Below, in pieces: positions 9,073 to 18,941 of a stretch of DNA of 64,000 bases. How positions within the stretch are numbered: position 1 is the stretch's first letter; the number at the start of each line of letters is the position of its first letter. The notes under the pieces were generated by a model, which ran no database searches, was not told where the DNA came from, and saw only the letters and a program-made list of their open reading frames with translations. A program made the translations under genes and the position numbers. Origin of the DNA: DATARH01 sp963789255 (GTDB lineage: Bacteria > Pseudomonadota > Alphaproteobacteria > ATCC43930 > CGMCC-115725); assembly GCA_963789255.1 (NCBI GenBank), contig CAWBJW010000002.1:1798001-1862000 (forward strand), in the 5' to 3' direction.

Positions 9073-9456
9073 TTACGCCGCCGCTTCCGGCGGCGCCGCC
9101 CCATCCAGTGCAGATTGGGCGCCGGCGACGATCGCGGCAAAGGCCTCGGGCTCGCGGATTGCCAGATCGGACATGACTTTACGGTCGATGTCGATCCCGG
9201 CCAGCTTCACCCCGTGCATCAATTGCGAATAGGTCAGCCCATGCTCGCGCGCCCCGGCATTGATGCGCTGGATCCACAGGCCGCGGAACTCGCGCTTCCT
9301 GTTGCGGCGGTCGCGATAGGCGTATTGCAGCCCCTTCTCGACCTTCTCGATGGCGATGCGGTAGGCGGTGCTGGCGCGCCCGCGATAGCCCTTGGCAAGG
9401 CCCAGCACCTTCTTGTGCCGGGCATGCGCCGTCACCCCGCGTTTGACCCTGGCCAT
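9073..9456 (-). CDS. rplT: 50S ribosomal protein L20
   Basis: A 127-residue L20, needed for early 50S assembly and a translational autoregulator in many bacteria. The N-terminus MARVKRGVTAHARHKKVL and the blocks GYRGRASTAYRIAIEKVEKG and INAGAREHGLTYSQLMHG are diagnostic. The short C-terminal alanine-rich tail (GAAPPEAAA) is common in alphaproteobacteria. It lies 3 bp downstream of rpmI. The usual infC gene is absent upstream; nth sits there instead, so the operon arrangement differs from the common infC-rpmI-rplT order. Confidence 0.98.
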   Translation of the reverse strand: MARVKRGVTAHARHKKVLGLAKGYRGRASTAYRIAIEKVEKGLQYAYRDRRNRKREFRGLWIQRINAGAREHGLTYSQLMHGVKLAGIDIDRKVMSDLAIREPEAFAAIVAGAQSALDGAAPPEAAA

Positions 9457-9459
9457 GGC

Positions 9460-9663
9460 TCAGCCCCGCAGGTACGGCATATAGGTCAAGACGAGCTTGG
9501 CATCGCCCTTCTGCAGCGTCGTCGTGCCGCGGGCGTGCCGCTTCATCTGCTTCGGCTTGCTGATCAGGCGATGGCGCTTGTGCGCCACGTTCATCTTGAT
9601 CTTGCCGGTGGCGGTGCGGCCGAAGCGCTTCTTCGCACCGCTCTTGGTCTTGAGCTTGGGCAT
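9460..9663 (-). CDS. rpmI: 50S ribosomal protein L35
   Basis: A 67-residue L35 starting MPKLKTKSGAKKRFG with the conserved KRHRLISKPKQMKR core. It starts at the ATG whose complement is 9661-9663; the open frame extends further upstream but that is not coding. Immediately followed by rplT. Basic, binds 23S rRNA in the large subunit. Confidence 0.98.
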   Translation of the reverse strand: MPKLKTKSGAKKRFGRTATGKIKMNVAHKRHRLISKPKQMKRHARGTTTLQKGDAKLVLTYMPYLRG

Positions 9664-9740
9664 TTTGCTGTCCCTTTGAAGCGGCGGGTTATAGCGATGC
9701 GCCCTCGCGAAAGCAAGGCGGGGCGAAAGCGGGCGAACGG

Positions 9741-10523
9741 CTACCGCCGGTCCTTCGCCGCGACCGCGGCGGCCTCGGCCCGCGCCGCGATCATCTCGGC
9801 CGGCAGATCGGCGGGCGGCGTCTTGGCGTCGTAATGGCATAGATCGGCGACGACGCAGACCGGGCAATCCGGCTTCCTCGCCTTGCAGACATGGCGGCCG
9901 TGCAGGATCAGCCAGTGATGGGCGCCGAGCTTGTAGCGCGCCGGCGTCACCGCTTCGAGCCCGGCCTCGACCGCCAGCGGGGTCTTGCCGGGCGCCAGGC
10001 CGGTGCGGTTGCCGACCCGGAAGATATGCGTATCGACCGCGATGGTCGGCTGGTTGAAGGCGACGTTGAGCACGACATTGGCGGTCTTGCGCCCGACCCC
10101 GGGTAGGGCTTCGAGCGCCTCGCGCTGGCGCGGCACCTGGCCGCCGTGCTCCTCGAGCAGGATCTGCGACAGCCGGATGATGTTTTTCGCCTTGGTGCGA
10201 AACAGCCCGATCGTGCGGATGAAGCCGATCAGCCGCTCCTCGCCGAGCGCCAGCATCTTCTGCGGGGTGTCGGCGATCTCGAACAAGGGCGGCGTCGCCT
10301 TGTTGACCCCGACATCGGTCGCCTGGGCGGAGAGCACGACGGCGACGAGCAAGGTGAATGGGTTGATGAATTCAAGCTCGGTCCGCGGGATCGGCCGGCT
10401 TGCCGCCAGGCGCCGGTAGAACTCCGCAACCTCGCGTTTCGAGAACCGGCGCATCCGCCTCGGCTCGGCGCCTGGAGCAGCGGGCGGCGGTTGCGGTATG
10501 GATGGCTTGGCGCGCGGCATCAA
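9741..10523 (-). CDS. nth: Endonuclease III (DNA glycosylase/AP lyase)
   Basis: A 260-residue base-excision-repair enzyme that removes oxidised pyrimidines and nicks the abasic site. The helix-hairpin-helix LPGVGRKTANVVL carries the catalytic lysine K146, and the catalytic aspartate is D164 in AVDTHIFRV. The four-cysteine [4Fe-4S] loop is complete (C213, C220, C223, C229; spacing C-x6-C-x2-C-x5-C). The first 25 residues are proline/alanine rich and may be extra; an internal Met at residue 24 is an alternative start. Divergent from the DUF2244 gene 19 bp away. Confidence 0.95.
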   Translation of the reverse strand: MMPRAKPSIPQPPPAAPGAEPRRMRRFSKREVAEFYRRLAASRPIPRTELEFINPFTLLVAVVLSAQATDVGVNKATPPLFEIADTPQKMLALGEERLIGFIRTIGLFRTKAKNIIRLSQILLEEHGGQVPRQREALEALPGVGRKTANVVLNVAFNQPTIAVDTHIFRVGNRTGLAPGKTPLAVEAGLEAVTPARYKLGAHHWLILHGRHVCKARKPDCPVCVVADLCHYDAKTPPADLPAEMIAARAEAAAVAAKDRR

Positions 10524-10542
10524 GGCATCCTATCCTGGGTCG

Positions 10543-11040
10543 ATGAGCGCGACCACCGATGTCCACTTCGAGCGCGTGCTGCTGCCGCACCGCAGCCTGC
10601 CGCCGCGCGGCTTCCACCTGATGATGCTGCTCCTCGGGCTCATCAGCCTCGCGGTCGGCATCGGCTTCGTGTCGATCGGCGCGTGGCCGATCTGCGGCTT
10701 TTTCGGCCTCGATGTCGGCCTGCTCTATCTCGCCTTCCGGCTCAGCTATCGCAGCGCCCGGCAGCGCGAGGTGCTGCGCCTGGCCGGCGACGGCTTCACC
10801 GTCGAGCGGATCGGCATCTACGGCGAGCGCCTGACATGGCGCTTTCAGCCGTTCTGGCTGCGCATCATCCTCGAGGAGCGGCCGGACGAATCGAACCGGC
10901 TGCTCGTCGCCTCGCACGGCAGGAGCCTCGTCATCGGCGACTTCCTGGGGGCGCCGATGCGCCGCGAGTTGGCCCACAGCCTGCGCGCCGCCCTCGCGCG
11001 CTGGCGCGCCGCCCTCAACCCGGCCAGCGGCGCACCCTAG
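10543..11040 (+). CDS. DUF2244 membrane protein
   Basis: A 165-residue protein of the DUF2244 family, found mainly in alphaproteobacteria. An N-terminal segment (FERVLLPHRSLPPRGF) precedes two hydrophobic helices (about residues 28-46 and 48-65). The soluble remainder is the family's conserved part, with WRFQPFWLRIILEE near the middle. Function is not known. It is transcribed divergently from nth with only 19 bp between the start codons, so promoters must lie within the neighbouring genes or overlap. Stop is TAG. Confidence 0.85.
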   Translation: MSATTDVHFERVLLPHRSLPPRGFHLMMLLLGLISLAVGIGFVSIGAWPICGFFGLDVGLLYLAFRLSYRSARQREVLRLAGDGFTVERIGIYGERLTWRFQPFWLRIILEERPDESNRLLVASHGRSLVIGDFLGAPMRRELAHSLRAALARWRAALNPASGAP

Positions 11041-11043
11041 CGC

Positions 11044-11121
11044 CACCGAGACTGCTTCGCTGCGCTCGCAATGACAGCCAGTTTGTTGTCATTGCGAGGA
11101 GCGAAGCGACGAAGCAATCTC
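11044..11121. repeat. REP pair (CATTGCGAGGAGCGAAGCGA type)
   Basis: An inverted pair: GACTGCTTCGCTGCGCTCGC with AATGAC, then the reverse CATTGCGAGGAGCGAAGCGA followed by CGAAGCAATCTC. This motif is a widespread bacterial intergenic palindrome. Sits between the 3' ends of convergent genes. Confidence 0.75.
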
Positions 11122-11137
11122 AATGGTTAGCGGCGGC

Positions 11138-11563
11138 TCAACCGCCGGTTGTCGGCGCGGCGTATTCGGCGTCGCTGACGTGCTTGCCCCAGGACGTGCC
11201 CTGGCCCTGCTCGCCGGCCTCCGACAATGCCAGATGCGCGAACAGGCGATCGGGCGAAGCGCCGTGCCAGTGCAGCGTATCGGGCGGAATATTGACGACA
11301 TCGCCCGGGTTCAGCACCTGCGGCTTCCCGCCCTCGAAGCAGATGCGGCCGATGCCGCTGAGGCAGTAGAGCGTCTGACCGACCGGATGGCTGTGCCAGG
11401 CGGTGCGCGCGCCGGGCGTGAACGTAACGACCGATCCCCCCATGCGCGAGGGTGGTTCGGCGACCACAACCGGGTCCTGAAACACAACGCCGGTGAAGGT
11501 CTCGGCGGCCCCTCGCCTGGTATTGCGCGACGCGGCGCGAACCACTCCGGCTTTTACTGGCAT
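11138..11563 (-). CDS. Cupin-domain protein
   Basis: A 141-residue single-domain cupin. Cupin motif 1 (GARTAWHSHPVGQTLYCLSG) and motif 2 (PGDVVNIPPDTLHWHG) are both complete, giving three His ligands plus the usual Glu/Gln position for a metal, though Gln replaces the common Glu in motif 1. The C-terminal ending SWGKHVSDAEYAA resembles small cupins of the carboxymuconolactone-decarboxylase-associated type. No specific reaction can be assigned. Start ATG chosen because upstream residues in the longer open frame are low-complexity basic sequence. Confidence 0.85.
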   Translation of the reverse strand: MPVKAGVVRAASRNTRRGAAETFTGVVFQDPVVVAEPPSRMGGSVVTFTPGARTAWHSHPVGQTLYCLSGIGRICFEGGKPQVLNPGDVVNIPPDTLHWHGASPDRLFAHLALSEAGEQGQGTSWGKHVSDAEYAAPTTGG

Positions 11564-11753
11564 GGCAGTCCTCCTGGCTGAAGGGCGGCGTTGCTGCCGC
11601 CCGGGAATTGCGCCGCCAGCATAGGCGCCGCGAGGCCGCCGACGCAATCGACCGCCGCCGGTTGCGTCGCGCCGGCCTTGAGCGCCGGTTGCGCCGATTG
11701 CCGAAGCCCGCCTAGTGTCGCCTCGGAGAGGGCTTTTCAGCGAGGGACGGCAG

Positions 11754-12536
11754 ATGAGACTGGTCGACACGAAGCGCGCCGGCAGCGCCGCCGATATCGC
11801 GGAGTGGCAGGCGCGGGTCGATCTCGCGGCGGCGCATCGTCTCGCGGTCGGCCACGGCTTCAGCGAGGGCATCTTCAACCATTTCACCCTGGCCGTGCCG
11901 GGCAAGGACGATCGCTACTACCAGATCCCGTTCGGGCTGCATTGGTCCGAGGTCACGGCGAGCTCTTTGATGGAGGTCGGCTATGACGGCGCGGTGCTGA
12001 GCGGGGAGGGCGAGGTCGAGCGCTCGGCCTTCTGCATTCACGCGCCGATCCACCGTCTCATTCCGCAGCATGCCTGCGTGCTGCACACCCATATGCCGTT
12101 CGCCAGCGCGCTCGCCCGTCTCGCCGAGCCGCGGCTCGCCGCCCTTGGCCAGACCGAGATCGGTTTTCTCGACAGCATCGCCTACGACGACGAATACGCC
12201 GGTATCGCGCTCGATCCGGCCGAAGGCGAAAGGCTGGCGCGGGTATTGGGTGCCGAACGCTCGGTGCTGGTGATGGCCAGCCACGGCGTCATTGCCTGCG
12301 GCGCGACGGTCGCCGAGGCCTATGACCGTCTCTACTATTTCGAGCGGGCCTGCCAGGTACAGCTCTACGCGATGTGGACCGGGCGTCCGCTGAAGGAAGT
12401 GCCGCCGCATATCGTGGCGCGCACCCTGCGGCAATCCGCCAACTCGCCGGTTTACGGGGGCAAGCCGGCCTCTCAGCACCATTTCGCTGCGCTGAAGCGG
12501 CTGCTCGACAAGAGCGAGCCGGATTACGCCGAGTGA
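11754..12536 (+). CDS. Class II aldolase/adducin family protein
   Basis: A 260-residue protein with the class II aldolase fold, in which a Zn ion held by three histidines promotes aldol cleavage or related chemistry. Metal-site motifs are HTHMPFASALA and the C-terminal MASHGVIACG; the N-terminal FSEGIFNHFTLAVPG corresponds to the substrate phosphate or carboxylate loop. It resembles the hypothetical adducin-like group rather than L-fuculose-phosphate aldolase itself, so the substrate is unknown. ATG at 11754 follows the purine-rich GAGGGACGGCAG. Divergent from the cupin gene. Confidence 0.85.
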   Translation: MRLVDTKRAGSAADIAEWQARVDLAAAHRLAVGHGFSEGIFNHFTLAVPGKDDRYYQIPFGLHWSEVTASSLMEVGYDGAVLSGEGEVERSAFCIHAPIHRLIPQHACVLHTHMPFASALARLAEPRLAALGQTEIGFLDSIAYDDEYAGIALDPAEGERLARVLGAERSVLVMASHGVIACGATVAEAYDRLYYFERACQVQLYAMWTGRPLKEVPPHIVARTLRQSANSPVYGGKPASQHHFAALKRLLDKSEPDYAE

Positions 12537-12598
12537 TGCATTCCGCTCATCGCGGGGTCATTCTTGACCAGCGGCGGGCTTAACCAGTGCGGAGCGCG

Positions 12599-13291
12599 AT
12601 GTCGCGGCGCCATACAATCGCTGTCCTCGCCATCGTGGCGCTCGCCTTCCTGGTCGCGGCGACGGTCAAGCGGAAGGCGCCCGATTTTTCCGTGCTGCCG
12701 GTCATCGCGGTCGTGCGCGACAGCGCGCAGCGCCCGCTCTGGGCCATCCGTCTGGCGCGCCCGGCGCACGAGATCGCGGTCGACAGCCTCGGCAGCGAGC
12801 CGCCGCCTGCGGGCTATGCCTACCGGCTCTGGCTTGCCACTCCCACAGGCGCCCGGTGGCTCGGTCTGTTGCCGGTCTCCGGCCGCAAGGTCCTGGCCGA
12901 AATCCCGGCGCGGGCCGCCCGTCTGGCCGAGCGCGGCGAGGTGCTGGTCACCCTCGAACCGGTGCGCGGCGCCGACACGGCGCAACCGGGCGGACCGGTG
13001 ATGTTCCTCGCCGCTTTCTCCCAGGCATTGTCTGGTCCGAGCTCGAGTCGCACCGGGTTGCGCGGCCATTGCGAAAGCGACACAATAATGCCGCTCGCGG
13101 GGAAACCCGTATGCAAATTGTGCGTCGGCCGGCAAAGCGGTGGAGCGAGCCTTGCAGGTGTGCCGGCGGGCCGCACGCGGTCCCGAGGAACAGGCCCGGC
13201 CATCTCGATGGATGCGCCGGTGGGGATTGCCGTGGAGCTTCTCGTCGCAGCGCTGGTGGCGGCCGGCACAACCGCTCGCCCGGGGCGTTGA
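12599..13291 (+). CDS. Anti-sigma factor RskA-type C-terminal domain protein (C-terminus doubtful)
   Basis: A single N-terminal membrane helix (residues 5-22) is followed by an extracytoplasmic domain matching the C-terminal part of RskA-like anti-sigma factors (AYRLWLATPTGARWLGLLPV, GEVLVTLEPVRG, PGGPVMFL). The cytoplasmic anti-sigma domain that normally precedes the helix is missing, and there is no ECF sigma gene next to it. After about residue 145 the sequence no longer resembles the family and looks like non-coding DNA read in frame. The true end is therefore probably near 13030, or an indel hides it. The remaining DNA to 13365 shows no recognisable feature. Confidence 0.55.
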   Translation: MSRRHTIAVLAIVALAFLVAATVKRKAPDFSVLPVIAVVRDSAQRPLWAIRLARPAHEIAVDSLGSEPPPAGYAYRLWLATPTGARWLGLLPVSGRKVLAEIPARAARLAERGEVLVTLEPVRGADTAQPGGPVMFLAAFSQALSGPSSSRTGLRGHCESDTIMPLAGKPVCKLCVGRQSGGASLAGVPAGRTRSRGTGPAISMDAPVGIAVELLVAALVAAGTTARPGR

Positions 13292-13365
13292 CATGGCGGT
13301 GTCATGACCGCCGACGACAATCCTGGGCCGGCGGCGAACCGGCTTTGCGGCAGGAAGGGTGCGAG

Positions 13366-16219
13366 ATGACCAATCCGCTGAGGATGCTTCAGGAATACGG
13401 GCAATCGGTATGGCTGGACTTTGTCAGCCGCGAGCTGTTGCGCAGCGGCGGGCTCAACCGGCTGATCGCCGAGGACGGACTCAGGGGCGTCACCTCGAAC
13501 CCGTCGATCTTCGAGAAGGCGATCGGGCATGGCGACGATTACGACGACCTGATCGCCGCCGCCGAGAAGGCGGCCGATCTCGATCCCGGCGCGCTGTTCG
13601 AGGATCTGGCGATCCACGACATCCGGGAGGGCGCCGACGCGCTGAACCCGGTCTACGAGCAGACCCAGCGGCGCGACGGCTACATCTCGATCGAGGTCTC
13701 GCCCTATCTCGCGATGCAGACCGACGAGACGATCGAGGAGGCGCGCCGGCTGTGGCATAACGTCGGCCGGCGCAACCTGATGGTGAAGGTCCCGGCTACC
13801 GGGCCCGGACTGCCGGCAATCCGCACGCTGATCGGCGAGGGCATCAACGTCAACGTCACTCTGCTGTTTTCGCAGAAAGTCTATGCCGAGGTCGCCGACG
13901 CGTACATATCCGGCCTGGAGGATCTGGTCGCCAAAGGCGGCGACCCGCACACGGTGGCAAGCGTCGCCAGCTTCTTCGTCAGCCGCATCGACACGCTGGT
14001 CGACGAGGCGCTTGACCAGCGGATTGCCGCCGTCGCAAACCCCGCCGGGAAACAGCGTCTCGCCGTGCTCAAAGGCAAGGTGGCGATCGCCAACGCCAAG
14101 CTCGCCTATCGGCTCTACCAGCAGCTTTCAAACGACGAACGCTGGCAGCGTCTCGCGCAAAAAGGGGCGCAGACCCAGCGTCTGTTGTGGGCCAGCACCG
14201 GGACCAAGAACAAGGCCTACAGCGACGTGCTCTATGTCGAGGAGCTGATCGGGCAGGACACCGTAAATACGATCCCACCGGCGACGATGGACGCTTTTCG
14301 CGACCACGGCAGGCCGCGCGCGAGCCTGGAAGAGGATGTCGCCGGAGCGCAGACCGTCATGGACGCGCTGGCCGGCGCCGGTATTTCAATCGACGCGATC
14401 ACCGCCAGGTTGGTCGAGGACGGGGTGCGCCTGTTTGCCGATGCCGCCGATCAGCTTTATGCGGCGGTGCAGAAAAAGCGCCGCACGATCCTCGGCAGCA
14501 AACTCAACGCAATGAGCTACAAGCTGCCCCAGGATCTGGACGCAGGGGTCGAGGCGGCGCTCGAAGACTGGCGCGGCGACGGCAGGCTCCGCAGGCTGTG
14601 GGCCGGCGACGCCACTCTGTGGACCGCGACGGACGATGCGCGCTGGCTCGGCTGGCTGACAATCGTCGACGCCCGAACTGAAGGCGGCCGGGCATCTGGA
14701 GGCATTCGCGGCCGACATCAAGCGCGCCGGCTTCACCGACGCGCTGCTGCTCGGCATGGGCGGATCGAGCCTCGGCGCCGAGGTCTTGGCGCTGAGCTTC
14801 GGCAATAAGCCGGGTTTCCCGCGATTGCAGGTCGTCGATTCGACCGATCCGGCGCAGCTCCGGCGCATCGAAAGCTCGATCGAGTTGAAGCGGACATTGT
14901 TCATCGTGTCGAGCAAATCGGGCAGCACCCTCGAACCCAACATCTTCAAGCAATATTTCTTCGAGCGCGCCACCGCGGCGCTCGGCGCGGCGGAAGCGGC
15001 GAAGCATTTCGTCGCGATCACCGATCCGGGCTCCCCGGTCGAGAAAATGGCGCGTGCGCAAGGGTTCCGCGGCGTCTTCCACGGCCTGCCGACGATCGGC
15101 GGGCGCTATTCGGTGCTGTCGGATTTCGGCATGGCGCCGGCTGCGGCGATCGGCCTCGACACGTCAGCCTTCCTCGAACGTACGGCCGAGATGGTGCGTT
15201 CCTGCGCGGCGAGCGCACCGCCCATTGAGAACCCCGGGGTGATCCTCGGCGCGATCCTCGGGGTCGCGGCGCAGCCACGGCCGCGATAAGCTGACGGTCA
15301 TCGCCTCGCCGGGGATCGCCGCGCTGGGCGCCTGGCTCGAGCAGCTGCTTGCCGAGTTCGACCGGGAAACTCGGCCGCGGCATCGTTCCGGTCGCCGCCG
15401 AACCCGTGGGTGCGCCGGCGGTCTATGGCGCCGACCGCCTGTTCGCCTATCTGCGCCTTGCCTGCGACCCGGATGGCGAGCATGAAGCCGCGGTCGCCGC
15501 GCTCGAAGCTGCCGGACAGCCGGTGGTGCGCATCGTTGTCTACCGAGGCGATGCAGCTCGGCCAGGAGTTCTTTCGCTGGGAAATGGCGACCGCCGTTGC
15601 CGGGGCGATCATCAGCATCAACCCGTTCGACCAGCCCGACGTCGAGGCGCAGAAGGTGAAGACGCGCGAGTTGACCGAGGCGTATGAGAAATCGGGCGCG
15701 CTGCCGCCGGAGACGCCGTTCGCCGTCATGGACGGGATCGCCTTGTTTGCCGATCCGGTGAACGCGGCGGCGCTCAAATCCGGGGCGACGAGCCTCATGG
15801 CCGTGCTCAAGGCGCATCTCGGCCGGGCCGGCGCCGGCGATTACGTGGCGCTGCTCGCCTATATCGACCGCAACCCGGCTCACACCGAAACGTTGCAGCG
15901 CATGCGCCGGATGATCCGCGACCAGACCCGGGCCGCGACGTGCCTCGGCTTCGGGCCGCGCTTCCTGCATTCGACCGGGCAGGCCTACAAGGGCGGCCCG
16001 AATAGCGGCGTGTTCCTGCAGATCACCTGCGAGGATAGCGCGGATCTTGCGGTGCCCGGTCAGGCGTACACCTTTGGCGTGGTCAAGGCGGCGCAGGCGC
16101 GCGGCGATTTCGACGTGCTGGCCGAACGCGGCCGGCGGCTGTTGCGCGTGCATCTCCCGGCCGATGTCGAGGCCGGGCTGAAGACGCTGGCCCGCGCCGT
16201 AGAGCAAGCGCTGACGTGA
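13366..16219 (+). CDS. tal-pgi: Bifunctional transaldolase/glucose-6-phosphate isomerase (four frameshifts)
   Basis: One gene encoding transaldolase (residues 1 to about 370) fused to phosphoglucose isomerase, linking the pentose-phosphate pathway with upper glycolysis. The transaldolase start MTNPLRMLQEYGQSVWLD, the VTSNPSIFEKAI block and the Schiff-base lysine region NLMVKVPATGPG are clear. The isomerase part has LLLGMGGSSLGAEV, VSSKSGSTLEP, GGRYSVLSDFG and PNSGVFLQ. Four single-base insertions at about 14673, 15275, 15357 and 15541 break it into overlapping frames; each moves the frame by +1, and removing them gives exactly 949 residues, the usual length of this fusion. First gene of the pentose-phosphate operon. 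Confidence 0.93.
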
Positions 16220-16232
16220 CGATTCATTCGGA

Positions 16233-16365
16233 CCACTGCCGTGCGTCCATCGAGACGGCGCTTCGCGCCTCCGCAGGATGACGTACGAGTTTGATACCCC
16301 ATACAGATTCCCGTCATCCTGAGGAGGCGTGCGCAGCACGCCGTCTCGAAGGACGCACGGCGCCA
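16233..16365. repeat. Long REP/BIME inverted repeat between tal-pgi and gnd
   Basis: Left arm GTGCGTCCATCGAGACGGCG, right arm CGCCGTCTCGAAGGACGCAC, each followed inward by a CTCCGCAGGATGA / TCATCCTGAGGAG box. The pair could form a hairpin in the tal-pgi/gnd intergenic RNA. Confidence 0.75.
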
Positions 16366-16385
16366 CTACCAATGGGAGACTTCGC

Positions 16386-17367
16386 ATGCAGCTTGGGATG
16401 ATCGGCCTCGGCCGGATGGGCGGCAACATCGTGCGGCGGCTGATGCGCGCCGGCCATAGTTGCGTCGTCTATGACAAGAGCGCCGACGCGGTGCGCGGTC
16501 TGGCCGGTGAAGGGGCGACGCCCGGCCGCGATCTCGCCGATTTCGTGCGTCAGTCTGGAAAAGCCGCGCGCAGCCTGGGTCATGCTGCCGGCGGGTGCGA
16601 TCACCCATGAAACGATCGTCGAACTGTCAGGGCTCTTCGAACCCGGCGACATTCTGATCGACGGCGGCAACTCGTTTTTCCAGGACGATGTCCGTCATGC
16701 CGGGATGTTGGCCGAGAAGCGGATCCGTTACCTCGATGTCGGCACCAGCGGTGGCGTGTGGGGCCTGGAGCGCGGCTATTGCATGATGATCGGCGGCGAC
16801 GAGGAGGCGTTCGAGCATCTCGATCCGATCTTCGCCGCGCTGGCGCCGGGCCTCGGCTCGATCGAGCGGACGCCGGGGCGCGCAGGGCGCGACAAGCGGG
16901 CCGAGCAGGGCTATCTTTATTGCGGGCCGGCCGGCGCCGGGCATTTCGTCAAGATGGTGCACAACGGCATCGAATACGGTTTGATGCAGGCCTATGCGGA
17001 GGGGTTCGACATCCTGCGCAACGTCAACTCGCCGGCGGTGCCGGAAAACCGGCGCTACAAGCTCGAACTCCCCGATATCGCCGAGGTCTGGCGCCGCGGC
17101 AGCGTCGTCTCGTCGTGGCTGCTCGACCTGACTGCGATCGCCTTGGCGGAGAATGCCGAGCTCAGCGAGTTCTCCGGCTATGTCGAGGATTCGGGCGAGG
17201 GAAGGTGGACGATCCAGGCGGCGATCGAAGAGGCGGTGCCGGCCGAGGTGCTGTCGGCGGCGCTCTATACCCGCTTTCGCTCGCGCCAGGACCACACCTT
17301 CGCCGAAAGCATCCTGTCGGCGATGCGCCAGCAGTTCGGCGGACATCAGGAACCGCCGAAAGGATGA
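16386..17367 (+). CDS. gnd: 6-phosphogluconate dehydrogenase, decarboxylating (frameshifted)
   Basis: Oxidises 6-phosphogluconate to ribulose 5-phosphate with NAD(P)H. The Rossmann motif MIGLGRMGGNIVRRL is at the N-terminus. LDVGTSGGVWGLERGYCMM and KMVHNGIEYGLMQ (catalytic Lys and His/Asn) mark the catalytic centre. It is the short (326-residue corrected) GndA/YqeC-like type. The N-terminal frame is lost after FVRQ; a single extra T at 16554 (CAG-T-CTG) shifts it, after which LEKPRAAWVMLPAGAI continues normally. The stop overlaps the zwf start (ATGA). Confidence 0.93.
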
Positions 17368-18936
17368 AGCCCATGGACAACGCCCATGCTTCCCCGGCCG
17401 GCCGGCTTGGCCGCGGGCATCGGGCGCCGCCCTGCGCCGATGGTCATTTTTGGCGCGAGCGGCGACCTGACCAAGCGCCTCTTGATGCCTGGCCTCTACA
17501 ATCTGGCTCGGGCCCGGCGTCTGTCAGATGGCTTCGCGGTGATCGGGATCGACCGTTCCGCATGGTCTGAAGAGGATTTTCATGCCCATCTGGCCGAGGG
17601 GGTGCGCAGCTTTGTCTCGGATACCGGGGGAACCGGGGTGGTGGCCGAGGCCTTCGATCCCGACACCTGGGATTTTATCGCCTCGCGCATGACCCATATC
17701 GACGGCGACGCGACCGACCCCGATCTCCACAGCCGCCTCGCCAAGAAGCTCAAGGAGGTCGAAAACGAGCACGGGACCCGCGGCAATGTGATTTTCTATC
17801 TCGCGGTCGCGAGCTCGCTGTTCGGGCCGATCGTCGAGCAGCTCGCCGAAGCCGGCCTGACCGAGGAAAAAGACGGCCAATGGCGCCGCGTCATCATCGA
17901 GAAGCCGTTCGGCACCGACCTTGCCTCGGCGCACGCGCTCGATGCGCGCCTGCTCAAGGTGCTTTCGGAGTCGCAGATCTACCGGATGGACCATTTCCTC
18001 GGCAAGGAGACGGTCCAGAACATCATGGTGCTGCGCTTTGCCAACGGCATCTTCGAGCCGCTGTGGAACCGCGACCACATCGACCATGTGCAGATCACGG
18101 TCGCCGAGACCGTCGGGGTCGAGCGCCGCGCCGCATTCTATGAGGCGACCGGCGCGTTGCGCGACATGGTCCCGAACCATGTCTTCCAACTCTTGAGCCT
18201 CGTCGCGATGGAGCCGCCCAACTCCTTTGGAGCGGATGCCGTGCGCACCGAAAAGGACAAGGTGCTGGAAGCCGTTCTCCCGCTCATCGGCGACGAGACG
18301 TTGCGCAACGCCGTGCGCGGGCAATACACCGCGGGCATCGTGCGCGGCCATCCGGTAAAGGCCTACCGCGAAGAGGACGGCGTCGCGTGCGACAGCATGG
18401 CCGAGACCTATCTCGCGATGCGGCTCGCCATCGACAATTGGCGCTGGGCCGATGTGCCATTCTATCTGCGGACCGGCAAGTCGCTGACGCGGCGCACGAC
18501 CGAGATCGCGATCCAGTTCAAGCGGGTGCCGTTCGCGCTGTTTCGCGATACGCCGGTCGACACCCTCACCCCGAATGTCCTCGCCCTGCAGCTGCAGCCC
18601 GACGAGGGGATATCGCTGCAATTCGGCGCGAAGCAGCCGGGGCCGGAGATCCGGCTTGGCGGCGTGCGCATGGAGTTCAAATACCGCGACTACTTTCACA
18701 CCGAGCCGAGCACCGGCTACGAAACCCTGGTCTACGACTGCATGATCGGCGACGCGATGCTGTTCCAGCGCGCCGACAGCGTCGAAGCAGGCTGGGCGGT
18801 CGTGCAGCCGATCCTCGATCTGTGGCAAAGCGACAAGAGCGTGCCGCTCGAATTCTACCCCGCCGGGACGGCAGGCCCGGACGCCGCAGAGCAGCTGTTG
18901 GCGCGCAGCGGTCGCAAGTGGCGGCCGATCGGCTGA
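17364..18936 (+). CDS. zwf: Glucose-6-phosphate 1-dehydrogenase (probable frameshift near start)
   Basis: First enzyme of the oxidative pentose-phosphate pathway. Coenzyme motif MVIFGASGDLTKRLLMPGLY, substrate/catalytic motif RMDHFLGKETVQN and IIEKPFGTD are all intact. The main frame opens inside the gene at 17386, but the ATG overlapping the gnd stop (ATGA, 17364) and a second ATG at 17373 lie one frame earlier. An extra base in CGGCTTGGCC near 17407 joins MDNAHASPAGRL to AAGIGRRPAPMVIFG, giving 523 residues. I therefore place the start at 17364; the extreme N-terminus is uncertain. Confidence 0.93.
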
Positions 18937-18941
18937 ATTCG

